Of a stretch of 64,000 nt of DNA, positions 48,544-56,483 are shown piece after piece. The translations under genes and the position numbers were made by a program. The notes under the pieces were generated by a model. That model saw nothing but the letters and a program-made list of their open reading frames with translations. It made no database searches and was not told where the DNA came from. Location of the stretch: positions 1 to 64,000 of the forward strand of contig NZ_QAFW01000002.1 in assembly GCF_003057615.1 (NCBI RefSeq). The letters run 5' to 3'. This DNA is from Metalysinibacillus jejuensis. GTDB taxonomy: Bacteria; Bacillota; Bacilli; Bacillales_A; Planococcaceae. How positions within the stretch are numbered: the stretch's first letter is position 1; every line of letters starts with the position of its first letter.

Positions 48544-49734
48544 TTATTTTGTAAAGTTATCGAAGTAGCCTTGGATGAATACGATTGGTGTACCTTTGTC
48601 GCCACTACCTGAAGTTAAGTCAGCAAGAGAGCCGATTAAGTCAGTTAGTTTACGAGGTGTAGTACCTTGTGCTTCCATCGCACCTGTAAGGTCTTCGTCT
48701 TTTTCATTGATGTGTTTTTTAATCGCTGCTTCTAAGTCTGCACCGCGTAGGTTAGCAAAGTTGTTATCAGCTAAATATTTTAATTTTACTTCGTTTGGTG
48801 TGCCATCTAAGCCGTCTGTGTAAGCTGGAGATACAACAGGGTCAGCAAGCTCCCAAATTTTTCCCACTGGATCTTTAAACGCGCCGTCACCATAAATCAT
48901 AACTTCAACGTCTTGACCTGTTTTTTCTTTTAACATTGCTTGGATGTTATCAACGACAGGTTGGCAGTTACGTGGGAATAATTTAACGCCGTGCTCTGTA
49001 GATTTGTTTGAGCCTAGTAAGCCGTATTGTTCATTATAGCCACTGCCGTCAATTGATTCCGCTAAAATATCATCTAATGTGAATACTTTTTCTGCACCAT
49101 TTTGTTCTAAAATACGTTTTGTACGGAAACGTGTGTGGATATCACAAGTTAATACGCTCTTTGTATAAGCTAAAATTGTTTTTGGTTTTTGTGAGAACAC
49201 AATCTCACATTCAGCGCCTTCAGCTGTTACTAACTCTTTGTAGTAATCAATGTAGTCAATACCGGTGAAACTGTGCTTGTTAAAGCCAAATAATTCACGG
49301 AATTGTTCTTCAGTTAATGTATCTGTCCAAGGGTTAACACCTTTTTCGTCTAACATATCTAAAGAGATTAAGTGGTTACCAACTTCATCTGAAGGGTAGC
49401 TAAGCATAATAACGACTTTTTTAGCGCCACGTGCAATACCACGTAAGCAGTTTGCGAAGCGGTTACGACTTAAGATAGGGAAAGTGATACCTACTGTATC
49501 GTCACCAAATTTATTTTTTATGTCTGTTGCAATTTGATCGATAGATGCATAGTTACCTTGTGCACGTGCTACGATTGATTCTGTAATTGCTACGATATCT
49601 TTATCTTGAATAGTGAAGCCTTCAGCTTGTGAAGCTTTTAATACGCTATCGACAACAATTTGTTCAATATTGTCGCCTTCATTAATAATAGGGCAACGAA
49701 GACCTCTTGTTACTGTACCAACTGTTCGTTCCAC
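48544..49734 (-). CDS. CofE-like (F420-0:gamma-glutamyl ligase family) protein
   Basis: 396 aa, soluble. It belongs to the ligase family that adds glutamate to coenzyme F420-0 in archaea and actinobacteria: an N-terminal GTVTRGLRCPIINEGDNIEQIV, IVAITESIVARAQGN and GDGAFKDPVGKIWELADP are recognisable. Members longer than CofE (about 250 aa) occur in Firmicutes that are not known to make F420, so the real substrate is probably different. It has a GTG start after AAAGGAGCG, its own terminator, and diverges from the LysR gene next to it, which might control it. Confidence 0.82.
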   Translation of the reverse strand: MERTVGTVTRGLRCPIINEGDNIEQIVVDSVLKASQAEGFTIQDKDIVAITESIVARAQGNYASIDQIATDIKNKFGDDTVGITFPILSRNRFANCLRGIARGAKKVVIMLSYPSDEVGNHLISLDMLDEKGVNPWTDTLTEEQFRELFGFNKHSFTGIDYIDYYKELVTAEGAECEIVFSQKPKTILAYTKSVLTCDIHTRFRTKRILEQNGAEKVFTLDDILAESIDGSGYNEQYGLLGSNKSTEHGVKLFPRNCQPVVDNIQAMLKEKTGQDVEVMIYGDGAFKDPVGKIWELADPVVSPAYTDGLDGTPNEVKLKYLADNNFANLRGADLEAAIKKHINEKDEDLTGAMEAQGTTPRKLTDLIGSLADLTSGSGDKGTPIVFIQGYFDNFTK

Positions 49735-49852
49735 TAAAAATCGCTCCTTTTTACGTTTACACGTAAATAAATTTCATTACTATTGTAATATACACGCTCA
49801 AGTGCTATAAGTAAAATGAATATATTAGATATAGGGTATAAGGAGTGCTTAT

Positions 49853-50761
49853 ATGGTAAGTAAACTAGATTTATATCGTGTTTTTAGTCAAGTTGCACAA
49901 AGTGAAAGTTTCTCAAAAGCCGCGCGAGGCCTGTATTTAACACAGCCCGCTGTGAGCCAATCCATTTTACAATTAGAAGAAGAACTAGACATGCGCCTCT
50001 TTAATCGCACCCCAAAAGGTGTGACACTAACGCAAGAAGGCAAACTATTATTTGATTATGTACAATCAGCCTTGAATTTAATTGACTCTGGCGAAAAGAA
50101 AATGCAAGAGTTTAAAACATTAACAGCAGGTAAGATTGCTATTGGCGTAGGGGATACGATATCTCGTCATTTTTTGCTGCCCTATCTCGAAACCTTTCAT
50201 ACGCTTTATCCCGACATTAAATTTAAACTCGTTAATGGTACAACATCGGAGTTATGTCGCATTTTAAAATCAGGAGAAATTGATGTAGCAGTATGTAATT
50301 TTCCTATTGAGGATACTAAATTAACATTAATTCCTTGTGAGATTGTACAAGATACGTTTGTTTATGGTGAAAAATATAATAAGATGTTCGCTAGTCCGGT
50401 AACATTGAAAGAATTAGTAAAGTGGCCGCTTATTTTTTTAGAACAAAGCTCTAACTCTCGCAGGTATATTGATCAGTTTATGGCTTCTCACGGCATTGAA
50501 GTAGCACCTGAATTTGAACTGGGTTCACATGAATTATTGTTAGACTTTGCTAAGATTAATTTAGGCATTGCTTGTGTAACACGTGAGTTTTCAGAGGATT
50601 ATTTAGCGAGTGGTATTTTAAGAGAAGTACAATTGATAGAACAAATTCCTGCAAGAGAAATTGGAATTTGTTATTTGAAGAGCGTACAGTTATCCCCAGC
50701 TTCAATGAAGTTTGTGGAAATCATTGTGAATAAGCAAGTGGATTATTTTTTACAATCTTGA
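49853..50761 (+). CDS. LysR-family transcriptional regulator
   Basis: 302 aa. N-terminal winged helix-turn-helix (about 1-65, AARGLYLTQPAVSQSILQLEEEL) and a periplasmic-binding-like effector domain (about 90-295). It is divergent from the CofE-like gene with 118 bp between starts, the usual arrangement for a LysR regulator and its target. Its stop lies 11 bp before the zinc exporter gene, so it may be co-transcribed with that. Effector unknown. Confidence 0.92.
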   Translation: MVSKLDLYRVFSQVAQSESFSKAARGLYLTQPAVSQSILQLEEELDMRLFNRTPKGVTLTQEGKLLFDYVQSALNLIDSGEKKMQEFKTLTAGKIAIGVGDTISRHFLLPYLETFHTLYPDIKFKLVNGTTSELCRILKSGEIDVAVCNFPIEDTKLTLIPCEIVQDTFVYGEKYNKMFASPVTLKELVKWPLIFLEQSSNSRRYIDQFMASHGIEVAPEFELGSHELLLDFAKINLGIACVTREFSEDYLASGILREVQLIEQIPAREIGICYLKSVQLSPASMKFVEIIVNKQVDYFLQS

Positions 50762-50772
50762 GGAGGTATAGG

Positions 50773-51714
50773 ATGGGAGAGCAACATGACCATACACATG
50801 GCGCGAATAAAAAAGTATTAGTTATTTCGTTTACTATTATTACATTGTATATGCTTGTGGAAGTATTTGGGGGACTATGGACTAATAGTTTAGCGTTGTT
50901 GTCAGATGCAGGTCATATGTTGTCGGATGCGATTTCTTTAGCTATTGCGCTTATTGCTTTTAATCTAAGCGAGCGTGCAGCAACCGCAACAAAAACGTAT
51001 GGCTATAAGCGCTTCAAAATTATTGCAGCTGTAGTGAACGGTGTAACATTAATTATTGTTGCATTATTTATTTTTTCTGAAGCTGTGCAACGCTTTGCTA
51101 ACCCACCAGCCGTAGCCACAACAGGTATGCTAATCATTAGTAGTATTGGGTTACTCGTTAATATTTTAGTAGCATTTATTATGATGCGCGGTGCAGATAC
51201 AAAGGAAAACCTCAATATGAGGGGAGCGTTCTTGCATGTAATTAGTGATATGCTCGGCTCAGTAGGTGCGATTATTGCCGCACTTTGTATCATGTTTTTT
51301 GGCTGGGGTTTTGCTGACCCATTAGCGAGTATTATTGTAGCTGTCTTGGTATTACGTAGTGGTTATTATGTGACAAAAGCATCCGTCCATGTATTGATGG
51401 AGGGTACACCTACAAACGTAGATACTGATAAAATTTTACAGGTTATCACCGAAACGGATGGGGTAGAAGGTATACATGACTTACATTTATGGACCATTAC
51501 TAGCGGTCTAAATGCGCTATCCTGTCATATTGTTGTAGCATCAACTATGACAATAGTAGAAAGTCAGGCCCTATTGCACAAACTTGAACACAAGTTAGCT
51601 GACCATAACATTCAGCATAGTACCATACAGGTAGAAACAATAGCGCATACACATACTAATGCAGTAACCTGTGCAATAGAAGGGCAACAGATGAATCATC
51701 ATCACCACCACTAA
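50773..51714 (+). CDS. czcD: Cation diffusion facilitator (CzcD-type Zn2+/Cd2+/Co2+ exporter)
   Basis: 313 aa, six membrane segments. The metal sites are seen as LLSDAGHMLSDA and LHVISDMLGSVGA, and a cytoplasmic C-terminal domain (about 205-290) follows. The N-terminus has HDHTH and the last residues are five histidines; both could bind zinc. It should exchange cytosolic Zn2+ for protons. ATG 50773 was chosen because GAGGAGG lies 7 nt upstream; five extra codons would overlap the lysR stop. No MerR/ArsR regulator is adjacent. Confidence 0.93.
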   Translation: MGEQHDHTHGANKKVLVISFTIITLYMLVEVFGGLWTNSLALLSDAGHMLSDAISLAIALIAFNLSERAATATKTYGYKRFKIIAAVVNGVTLIIVALFIFSEAVQRFANPPAVATTGMLIISSIGLLVNILVAFIMMRGADTKENLNMRGAFLHVISDMLGSVGAIIAALCIMFFGWGFADPLASIIVAVLVLRSGYYVTKASVHVLMEGTPTNVDTDKILQVITETDGVEGIHDLHLWTITSGLNALSCHIVVASTMTIVESQALLHKLEHKLADHNIQHSTIQVETIAHTHTNAVTCAIEGQQMNHHHHH

Positions 51715-51728
51715 AAAGGGGGATGTGT

Positions 51729-51989
51729 ATGGACTTAAGTACAGTAACTGTTATTTTAGCGCTCTTTATTATTGCGATGTTAATTTTTTTATTGCTTACA
51801 CGTCATAAAGAGCCCAAGCCACGAATTGATATTGCCACAGCTTATCCACATGTGGAAGAGTTAGTAAAACAAGCATTCGCAGCAGGAACAAATGAAGTGA
51901 AAATTGTTAAAATGGTACGTGAACAAACGGGTGCAGGTTTGCTTGAGGCAAAACTATATGTGGATGAAGTAAAAGCATCTATACAGTAA
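51729..51989 (+). CDS. Membrane-anchored L7/L12 C-terminal-like domain protein
   Basis: 86 aa. One N-terminal membrane helix (about 4-25), a short linker, then a domain (about 40-86, EVKIVKMVREQTGAGLLEAKLYVDEV) that matches the L7/L12 C-terminal fold (helix-turn with GLGLKEAK-like motif). Function unknown. ATG 51729 was chosen over 51723 because GGGGG is 6 nt away. A perfect DnaA box lies in it (51842-51850). It follows czcD by 14 bp and ends at a terminator. Confidence 0.82.
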   Translation: MDLSTVTVILALFIIAMLIFLLLTRHKEPKPRIDIATAYPHVEELVKQAFAAGTNEVKIVKMVREQTGAGLLEAKLYVDEVKASIQ

Positions 51990-52027
51990 AAAAAGCAGGA
52001 AATGCGAACGTGCATTTCCTGCTTTTA
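51988..52027. terminator. Terminator after L7/L12-like gene
   Basis: Perfect 15-bp stem AAAAGCAGGAAATGC/GCATTTCCTGCTTTT around a 6-nt loop. Works on either strand. Confidence 0.92.
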
Positions 52028-52031
52028 CTAT

Positions 52032-52281
52032 TTAACCATGGATTCGTACATAAATCGTAAATTCATTTTCCCAGTCATAATTCGGAAGGATTTGGTACTT
52101 AATTAAACCAGGGGCTGCAAAAATATTTGTGTCGTCAGAGCCTTCTAGTACGCTAGACATAATACGTACGGGCTTTTCGAGCTAGTTGTTTTTTTCTGTG
52201 TAAAAATAATTTGTTTGTCTTCATTAATAGAATAATTAATTGCCACGGCACTATGAGGCATAGTTACAGGAAGAATTTGTG
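52032..52281 (-). pseudogene. Frameshifted remnant of an unrecognised gene
   Basis: Two frames on the minus strand read as one protein: KKLTQILPVTMPHSAVAINY onward from 52281 to about 52165, then VRIMSSVLEGSDDTNIFAAP onward to a stop at 52032. The join lies near 52165-52175, where each frame is interrupted, and no start codon with a ribosome site precedes it. The residues look like genuine protein but I do not recognise the family. It directly follows the broken lysR, so this whole stretch appears to be decaying. Confidence 0.5.
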
Positions 52282-53110
52282 TTAATTTTTTTTGAGTGAC
52301 GGTAATAGTAGGCTAGGCACACTATTATGACAAATAAAATAGGTTTTTGTTGTGCGATCAATTGGTATGAGGTGCTCGGTGAGCTGGTCTTGCGGCTCAA
52401 TGAGTTTAGTGTTTAACACAGCGGCCATGCGTGGCAACTGCAGTAAGTCTTTAATTGTACCAACAGAGTCAATTTCTTTGAGTTGGTAATTAATATTTTC
52501 ACTCTCTAACCACTGCACAACCTTTGTGGTGTAGACACAGGTTTTACTTAATACTAATAAGGTGAAGTCAGGTTGATTTGGTTTTAATTGAATTGCATGA
52601 TGCGACACAATATCAAAAAACTCATCAGCTAAAATAGTATAGCGTACGTCTTCAAAAAATTGTACAGGTTCACTAATAATAGCGTAGCTCAACTCGTTAC
52701 GACGTACCTGTCCATTAATAATCCCACTCGTTTTAATGATAAAGTTTGGGCTATTGCCTTGTTGCTGAAGCGCTTTGGCTATCACACTGCCATATAAATG
52801 AATAGATGAGCGCGACATGCCGAGGGTGATTTGTGTGGGCTGTACTAATAATTGTTGCTGTAATAACTCGTAGTGCTCACAAGTTTGGCGCAAAAAATTT
52901 TTATAAAGGATGCCCGCTTCTGTAATTTGGAGACCAAATGATGTACGTTGAAAAACTGCAGCACCAAGTTCCTGCTCCATTTTTTGTACACGTGCGGATA
53001 GTGTGGATTGGGTATAGTTAGTAGTACGAGCAGTTTGACTTAAGTTTTGTTGCTCTAAAATTAAGTTGCTCTAAAATTAAGTAGTGTAAACGATATTTTT
53101 CGATGTCCAT
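52282..53110 (-). pseudogene. LysR-family regulator split by a 16-bp tandem duplication
   Basis: Start at ATG 53110 (MDIEKYRLHYLILEQ); the frame then breaks at a perfect direct duplication of 16 bp (53050-53081). Deleting one copy restores a continuous LysR protein whose helix-turn-helix reads QNLSQTARTTNYTQSTLSAR. The remaining open frame from 52980 down (232 aa, MEQELGAAVFQRTSFGLQIT) lacks the DNA-binding part. It lies divergent from an MFS gene, probably its former target. The C-terminal part is short for the family. The duplication could in principle revert. Confidence 0.85.
53050..53081. repeat. Perfect 16-bp tandem repeat in lysR pseudogene
   Basis: TTGCTCTAAAATTAAG occurs twice head to tail (53050-53065 and 53066-53081). 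Since 16 is not a multiple of three it shifts the reading frame. Confidence 0.95.
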
Positions 53111-53216
53111 TGTATTCTCCTATCGAAAATGCTGATATGGTGCATTCACTTTGTCGATTTCACGCTATTGCAAAATACTTATATACTTAAAATATAGCAC
53201 AAGGAGGGGATGCGCT

Positions 53217-54410
53217 GTGCACGAAGGTTATACAATGCGAGACGCTAAGTTTTGGGGGATGGTGATTAGCTTAGGTTTAGCGTCCGCTTATATTTTTGCG
53301 GTAATGTATGCGTTTCAGCCATTATTACCGATTTTAACTAAGCAATTTGGTATTTCGATTTCGTATGCAAGTACTACAATGTCAATCATGACTGTAGGGT
53401 TAATTATTGGTCTTTTAGCGATAGGTTTTGCCTCAGATCGCTACGGCCGTGAATGGTTTGTAAAGAGTGCGATTTTAGTTGTAGCTGTGCCCTTTGTGAT
53501 TTTACCGTTTGTTACCGACTTTGCCTGGGTTGTTGTACTGCGCTTCGTACAAGGCATTGCATTAGCGGGTGTAATTGCCGTAGGGCTTGCCTACTTAGGG
53601 GAAGAAATTCACCCTAAATTTAGAAGTACAGCGACAGCATTATATATTTCCTTTAATAGTATTGGCGGAATGCTCGGGCGTGTGTTAACAGGTGGGTTAG
53701 CAGAAAAACACTCGTGGGATTTTGCGCTGTATGTTTTGGCAGCTACAGGTATTGTTATTTTTATTATTGTGCTTATTTTCCTGCCAAAATCACGCAATTT
53801 TATGCCAAGTGAAGTGAGTGTAGCAAAGGATGTAAAAGGATTTTTAGTGCATTTAAAAAATCCGAAACTGGTTATCATTTTTGGCTTTGGTATGGTGTTG
53901 CAAATGACGTTTACGAGTGTTTGGACCTACTTGCCGTTCTATTTAAATGCCGCACCTTTTAACTGGAGTTTGCATCGTATTTCGTTTATTTATTTAACGT
54001 ATGGTTTTGGTATTGTTGGTGCGCCTTTAGCAGGGTTTTTAGCGTCTAAAATGGGGTTGCCTATTGTCCGTACTATGGGCGTAGCCACATTAGTTATAGG
54101 GGTAATTATTACAATGCTACCTAGCACAACAGGCATTATTGTAGGGATGTGTGTGATTTGTTTAGGCTTTTTTGTAGCTCATTCATTAATGGCATCAACG
54201 GTTACAATGGAAGCTACTCATCATAAGGGAAGCGCTTCAAGTTTATACCTTGTTTCTTATTATATTGGTGTAGCGATTGGTAGCTCTGCCTTTAGTACGA
54301 TATGGGAAAGCTATCACTGGCAAGGGATTACATTACTTGCAGCTAGCTTACCAATTGTTTATAGTGTGCTAACTTTAATAACGCGTAAGCCCCATAAAAA
54401 AATGACCTAG
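53217..54410 (+). CDS. MFS transporter (YnfM-like efflux family)
   Basis: 397 aa, 12 membrane segments. Typical MFS loop signature GFASDRYGREWF between segments 2 and 3 (about 74-85); overall resembles the YnfM/arabinose-efflux group often paired with LysR regulators. Start GTG 53217, with AAGGAGGGG 7 nt upstream; longer versions would extend through the ribosome site. The divergent lysR is broken, so expression may now be constitutive or lost. Ends in a terminator which overlaps its last codons (HKKMT-stop). Confidence 0.88.
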   Translation: MHEGYTMRDAKFWGMVISLGLASAYIFAVMYAFQPLLPILTKQFGISISYASTTMSIMTVGLIIGLLAIGFASDRYGREWFVKSAILVVAVPFVILPFVTDFAWVVVLRFVQGIALAGVIAVGLAYLGEEIHPKFRSTATALYISFNSIGGMLGRVLTGGLAEKHSWDFALYVLAATGIVIFIIVLIFLPKSRNFMPSEVSVAKDVKGFLVHLKNPKLVIIFGFGMVLQMTFTSVWTYLPFYLNAAPFNWSLHRISFIYLTYGFGIVGAPLAGFLASKMGLPIVRTMGVATLVIGVIITMLPSTTGIIVGMCVICLGFFVAHSLMASTVTMEATHHKGSASSLYLVSYYIGVAIGSSAFSTIWESYHWQGITLLAASLPIVYSVLTLITRKPHKKMT

Positions 54411-54435
54411 TCGCTACAGGCTAGGTCATTTTTTA
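54396..54435. terminator. Bidirectional terminator MFS / uspA
   Basis: Perfect 10-bp stem AATGACCTAG/CTAGGTCATT flanked by A and T runs around a 10-nt loop. It overlaps both coding ends. Confidence 0.92.
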
Positions 54436-54849
54436 TTTGACGATCAGTACAGGAAGCGTAGCGTGTTTAACGATTTTTTTACTTGTGCTACCAAGTACAA
54501 GCGCACGTAAGCCATTCATTCCACGGTGCCCGACTACAATCATATCTGCTTCTTTTTCATCTGCATAACGAATAATTTCTGTTACAGGATCACCCTGTAA
54601 AATAACGATCTGGCAATGAATATTTTGTTGTTTAAGTACGGTTTCCACATTGGCGATTTTACGACGACGCTCAATTTCTTGTAAACCAGATCCGCCGCTA
54701 TAGGACTTTGTCGCAAATTCTTCATCAGTTTCAGCTACATAGACAAGGTTAATGGTAGCGGGTTGGTTATGCACGAGTTTTGCGGCTTCTTTAGCAGCTC
54801 GAATCGCATTTTCGGAGCCATCAATCGCTACTACAATTTGTTTATACAT
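54433..54849 (-). CDS. Universal stress protein (UspA family)
   Basis: 138 aa single-domain UspA fold. It starts KQIVVAIDGSENAIRAAKEA and has the ATP-binding type signature GHRGMNGLRALVLGSTSKKI (about 110-129), so it probably binds ATP as a dimer. Helps survival under stress; exact role is unknown. Start ATG after AAGGGGG. It diverges from the sigma-factor gene. Confidence 0.94.
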   Translation of the reverse strand: MYKQIVVAIDGSENAIRAAKEAAKLVHNQPATINLVYVAETDEEFATKSYSGGSGLQEIERRRKIANVETVLKQQNIHCQIVILQGDPVTEIIRYADEKEADMIVVGHRGMNGLRALVLGSTSKKIVKHATLPVLIVK

Positions 54850-54902
54850 CAGTATCCCCCTTATTACGTTAAGTATACAATAAATTAGAAAATACAGGAA
54901 TA

Positions 54903-54928
54903 TGCGACGGAAGGCGAGGTCGTTCGTC
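54903..54928 (+). promoter_or_regulatory. Candidate ECF-sigma autoregulatory promoter
   Basis: TGCGACG (54903-54909), 15-bp spacer and CGTC (54925-54928), 25 bp before the sigma gene. CGTC is a common -10 of ECF sigma factors such as SigY/SigW groups; the -35 is only loosely similar. Confidence 0.25.
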
Positions 54929-54952
54929 TATATCAATAAGGGAGGGGATGTA

Positions 54953-55471
54953 ATGCCTAAACGCGAGCTAGAAGATTGGTATAACGCTTATAGTACAACC
55001 ATTTATCAATATGTATTTTTCCTTGTGCGGGATGTAGAGCTAGCCGAGGATATCACACAGGAAACCTTTTACCGTGCATATAAGCAGGCAGCGCGCTTTC
55101 GTCAGCAGGCAAGCGTAAAAACTTGGTTGCATCGTATTGCACGTAATGCCGCGTATGATGAATTGCGACGTAAAAGGCTCATTGCTTTTGTTACATTTAC
55201 AAAGCAACACGAACCTCAAATGGATGATTTAGCGCTACGCTCCTTATTAACGAAGGAGTTACATAGCAAGTTGTATCAAGCGATTTCACAACTTAAACTC
55301 GTTTATCGTGATGTACTTGTACTGCGCTATATTGAAGAGCTTTCTGTTAAGGACACCGCACAAATTTTAGGTTTTAGTGAATCTAAGGTTAAGAGTACAG
55401 CTGCACGAGCACTGCAAGCATTAACGACTATAATGAAGGAGCGTGGGTGGGATGACGAAATGGCAAGATGA
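54953..55471 (+). CDS. ECF-type RNA polymerase sigma factor
   Basis: 172 aa. Region 2 (about 8-75, with VELAEDITQETFYRAYK for -10 binding) and region 4 (about 110-165, with YIEELSVKDTAQILGFSESKVKS for -35 binding); no region 3, as in group 4 sigma factors. I chose ATG 54953 because GGGAGGGG is 5 nt upstream; 17 extra codons would come from upstream of that site. It overlaps the next gene by 20 bp, likely its anti-sigma factor. The closest B. subtilis type could be SigV, SigY or YlaC; not resolved. Confidence 0.92.
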   Translation: MPKRELEDWYNAYSTTIYQYVFFLVRDVELAEDITQETFYRAYKQAARFRQQASVKTWLHRIARNAAYDELRRKRLIAFVTFTKQHEPQMDDLALRSLLTKELHSKLYQAISQLKLVYRDVLVLRYIEELSVKDTAQILGFSESKVKSTAARALQALTTIMKERGWDDEMAR

Positions 55472-56309
55472 GTTGCGTACTATTAAGGTGAAGCGTAGCC
55501 ATAAAGAGGAGAGCTATAAAGCAATTGAAGCTCGAATTGCGACTAAATCAGCAAAGAAGTGGCCTATCCCTGCGCTGACAGCTATAGTTATGCTGGCATT
55601 ACTTATTATTGCTTTGCCAATGACACCAAAACAATCCACAAGTGATAATTTAAGTGTTTATAAGGTAAGTTATAAAGCAAATCAGCACAAATATTTCGAA
55701 GCGGGTTCGCCGCTAACTTATTATGGTATTAAGACAACTGCTAATGCAGATGTTGTAGCACTAGCTAAACGCATCATTACTAAACCAGAAGAAGTTGCAC
55801 CGAGTCAACTACATTATATGTATGATATTGTGGCACACACTAATCAAGGTCAGTATAACTATCGAATTGCCCTAGCAGATGATCAGTATTTTGCGATTAA
55901 TCAGCACACAAATGGCGCTGTAGCCATTACGTATAATGACCAATATCTTTTTTATGAGTTATACGAAGGAGGCACTAGTGTAGTCCTGGTGATACCATTA
56001 TTTTTATTACTCTTGCAAGGCTTAGCCATTATTGTGATACGTAAGCGCTATGGTCAGCCAAACTACCGATTAAGGAGTATGAAAGTTGGTGTACTTTATT
56101 TTGTTATTGCTATTATTACAAGTACGATAATGTGGAATACACCTAAATGGTTAGGGTTTACTGTACTACTACTAGTCGTAGTCGGGGATATCATTTACCG
56201 CAGACAGTATTTTATGAAGCATCAAGCCAATTACTCTGTCCATTTACAACAGCTTGTTACTATAGCTGTTAGGTTAATGATAATTAGCGTATTGTTTTTT
56301 TACCTATAA
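55452..56309 (+). CDS. Putative membrane anti-sigma factor
   Basis: 285 aa. Cytoplasmic N-terminus of about 36 residues, a membrane helix (about 37-55), an extracytoplasmic region (about 56-170), then three membrane helices (about 172-192, 205-222, 225-245) and a last one at the end. There is no recognisable zinc-finger (HxxxCxxC) of the usual ZAS anti-sigma. Role inferred only from the 20-bp overlap with the sigma gene. ATG 55452 chosen over GTG 55443, which lies too close to AAGGAG. Confidence 0.6.
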   Translation: MTKWQDELRTIKVKRSHKEESYKAIEARIATKSAKKWPIPALTAIVMLALLIIALPMTPKQSTSDNLSVYKVSYKANQHKYFEAGSPLTYYGIKTTANADVVALAKRIITKPEEVAPSQLHYMYDIVAHTNQGQYNYRIALADDQYFAINQHTNGAVAITYNDQYLFYELYEGGTSVVLVIPLFLLLLQGLAIIVIRKRYGQPNYRLRSMKVGVLYFVIAIITSTIMWNTPKWLGFTVLLLVVVGDIIYRRQYFMKHQANYSVHLQQLVTIAVRLMIISVLFFYL

Positions 56310-56335
56310 GCCTTATGCTTATAGGTTTTTTTATT
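56302..56335 (+). terminator. Sigma/anti-sigma operon terminator
   Basis: Perfect 10-bp stem ACCTATAAGC/GCTTATAGGT around CTTAT with a run of seven T. It overlaps the last codons of the membrane protein gene. Confidence 0.92.
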
Positions 56336-56483
56336 TCACAAAGACGAAGTTCACGTGAATTTTATTTGTCAAAGCTTCGAACTTTAATGATTACACGATG
56401 ATTTCACAGCCTTTTCAATGTTCCTTCACTTCCATTTAGTACGATGAGTAAGAAAAATGATAATTAAAAGGAGGAAAAGGAAT

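Noticed and set aside
56350-56359. TTCACGTGAA palindrome upstream of the cytochrome operon
   Set aside because: Only the 10 central bases fit parS. It may be an operator, but no evidence supports a particular regulator.
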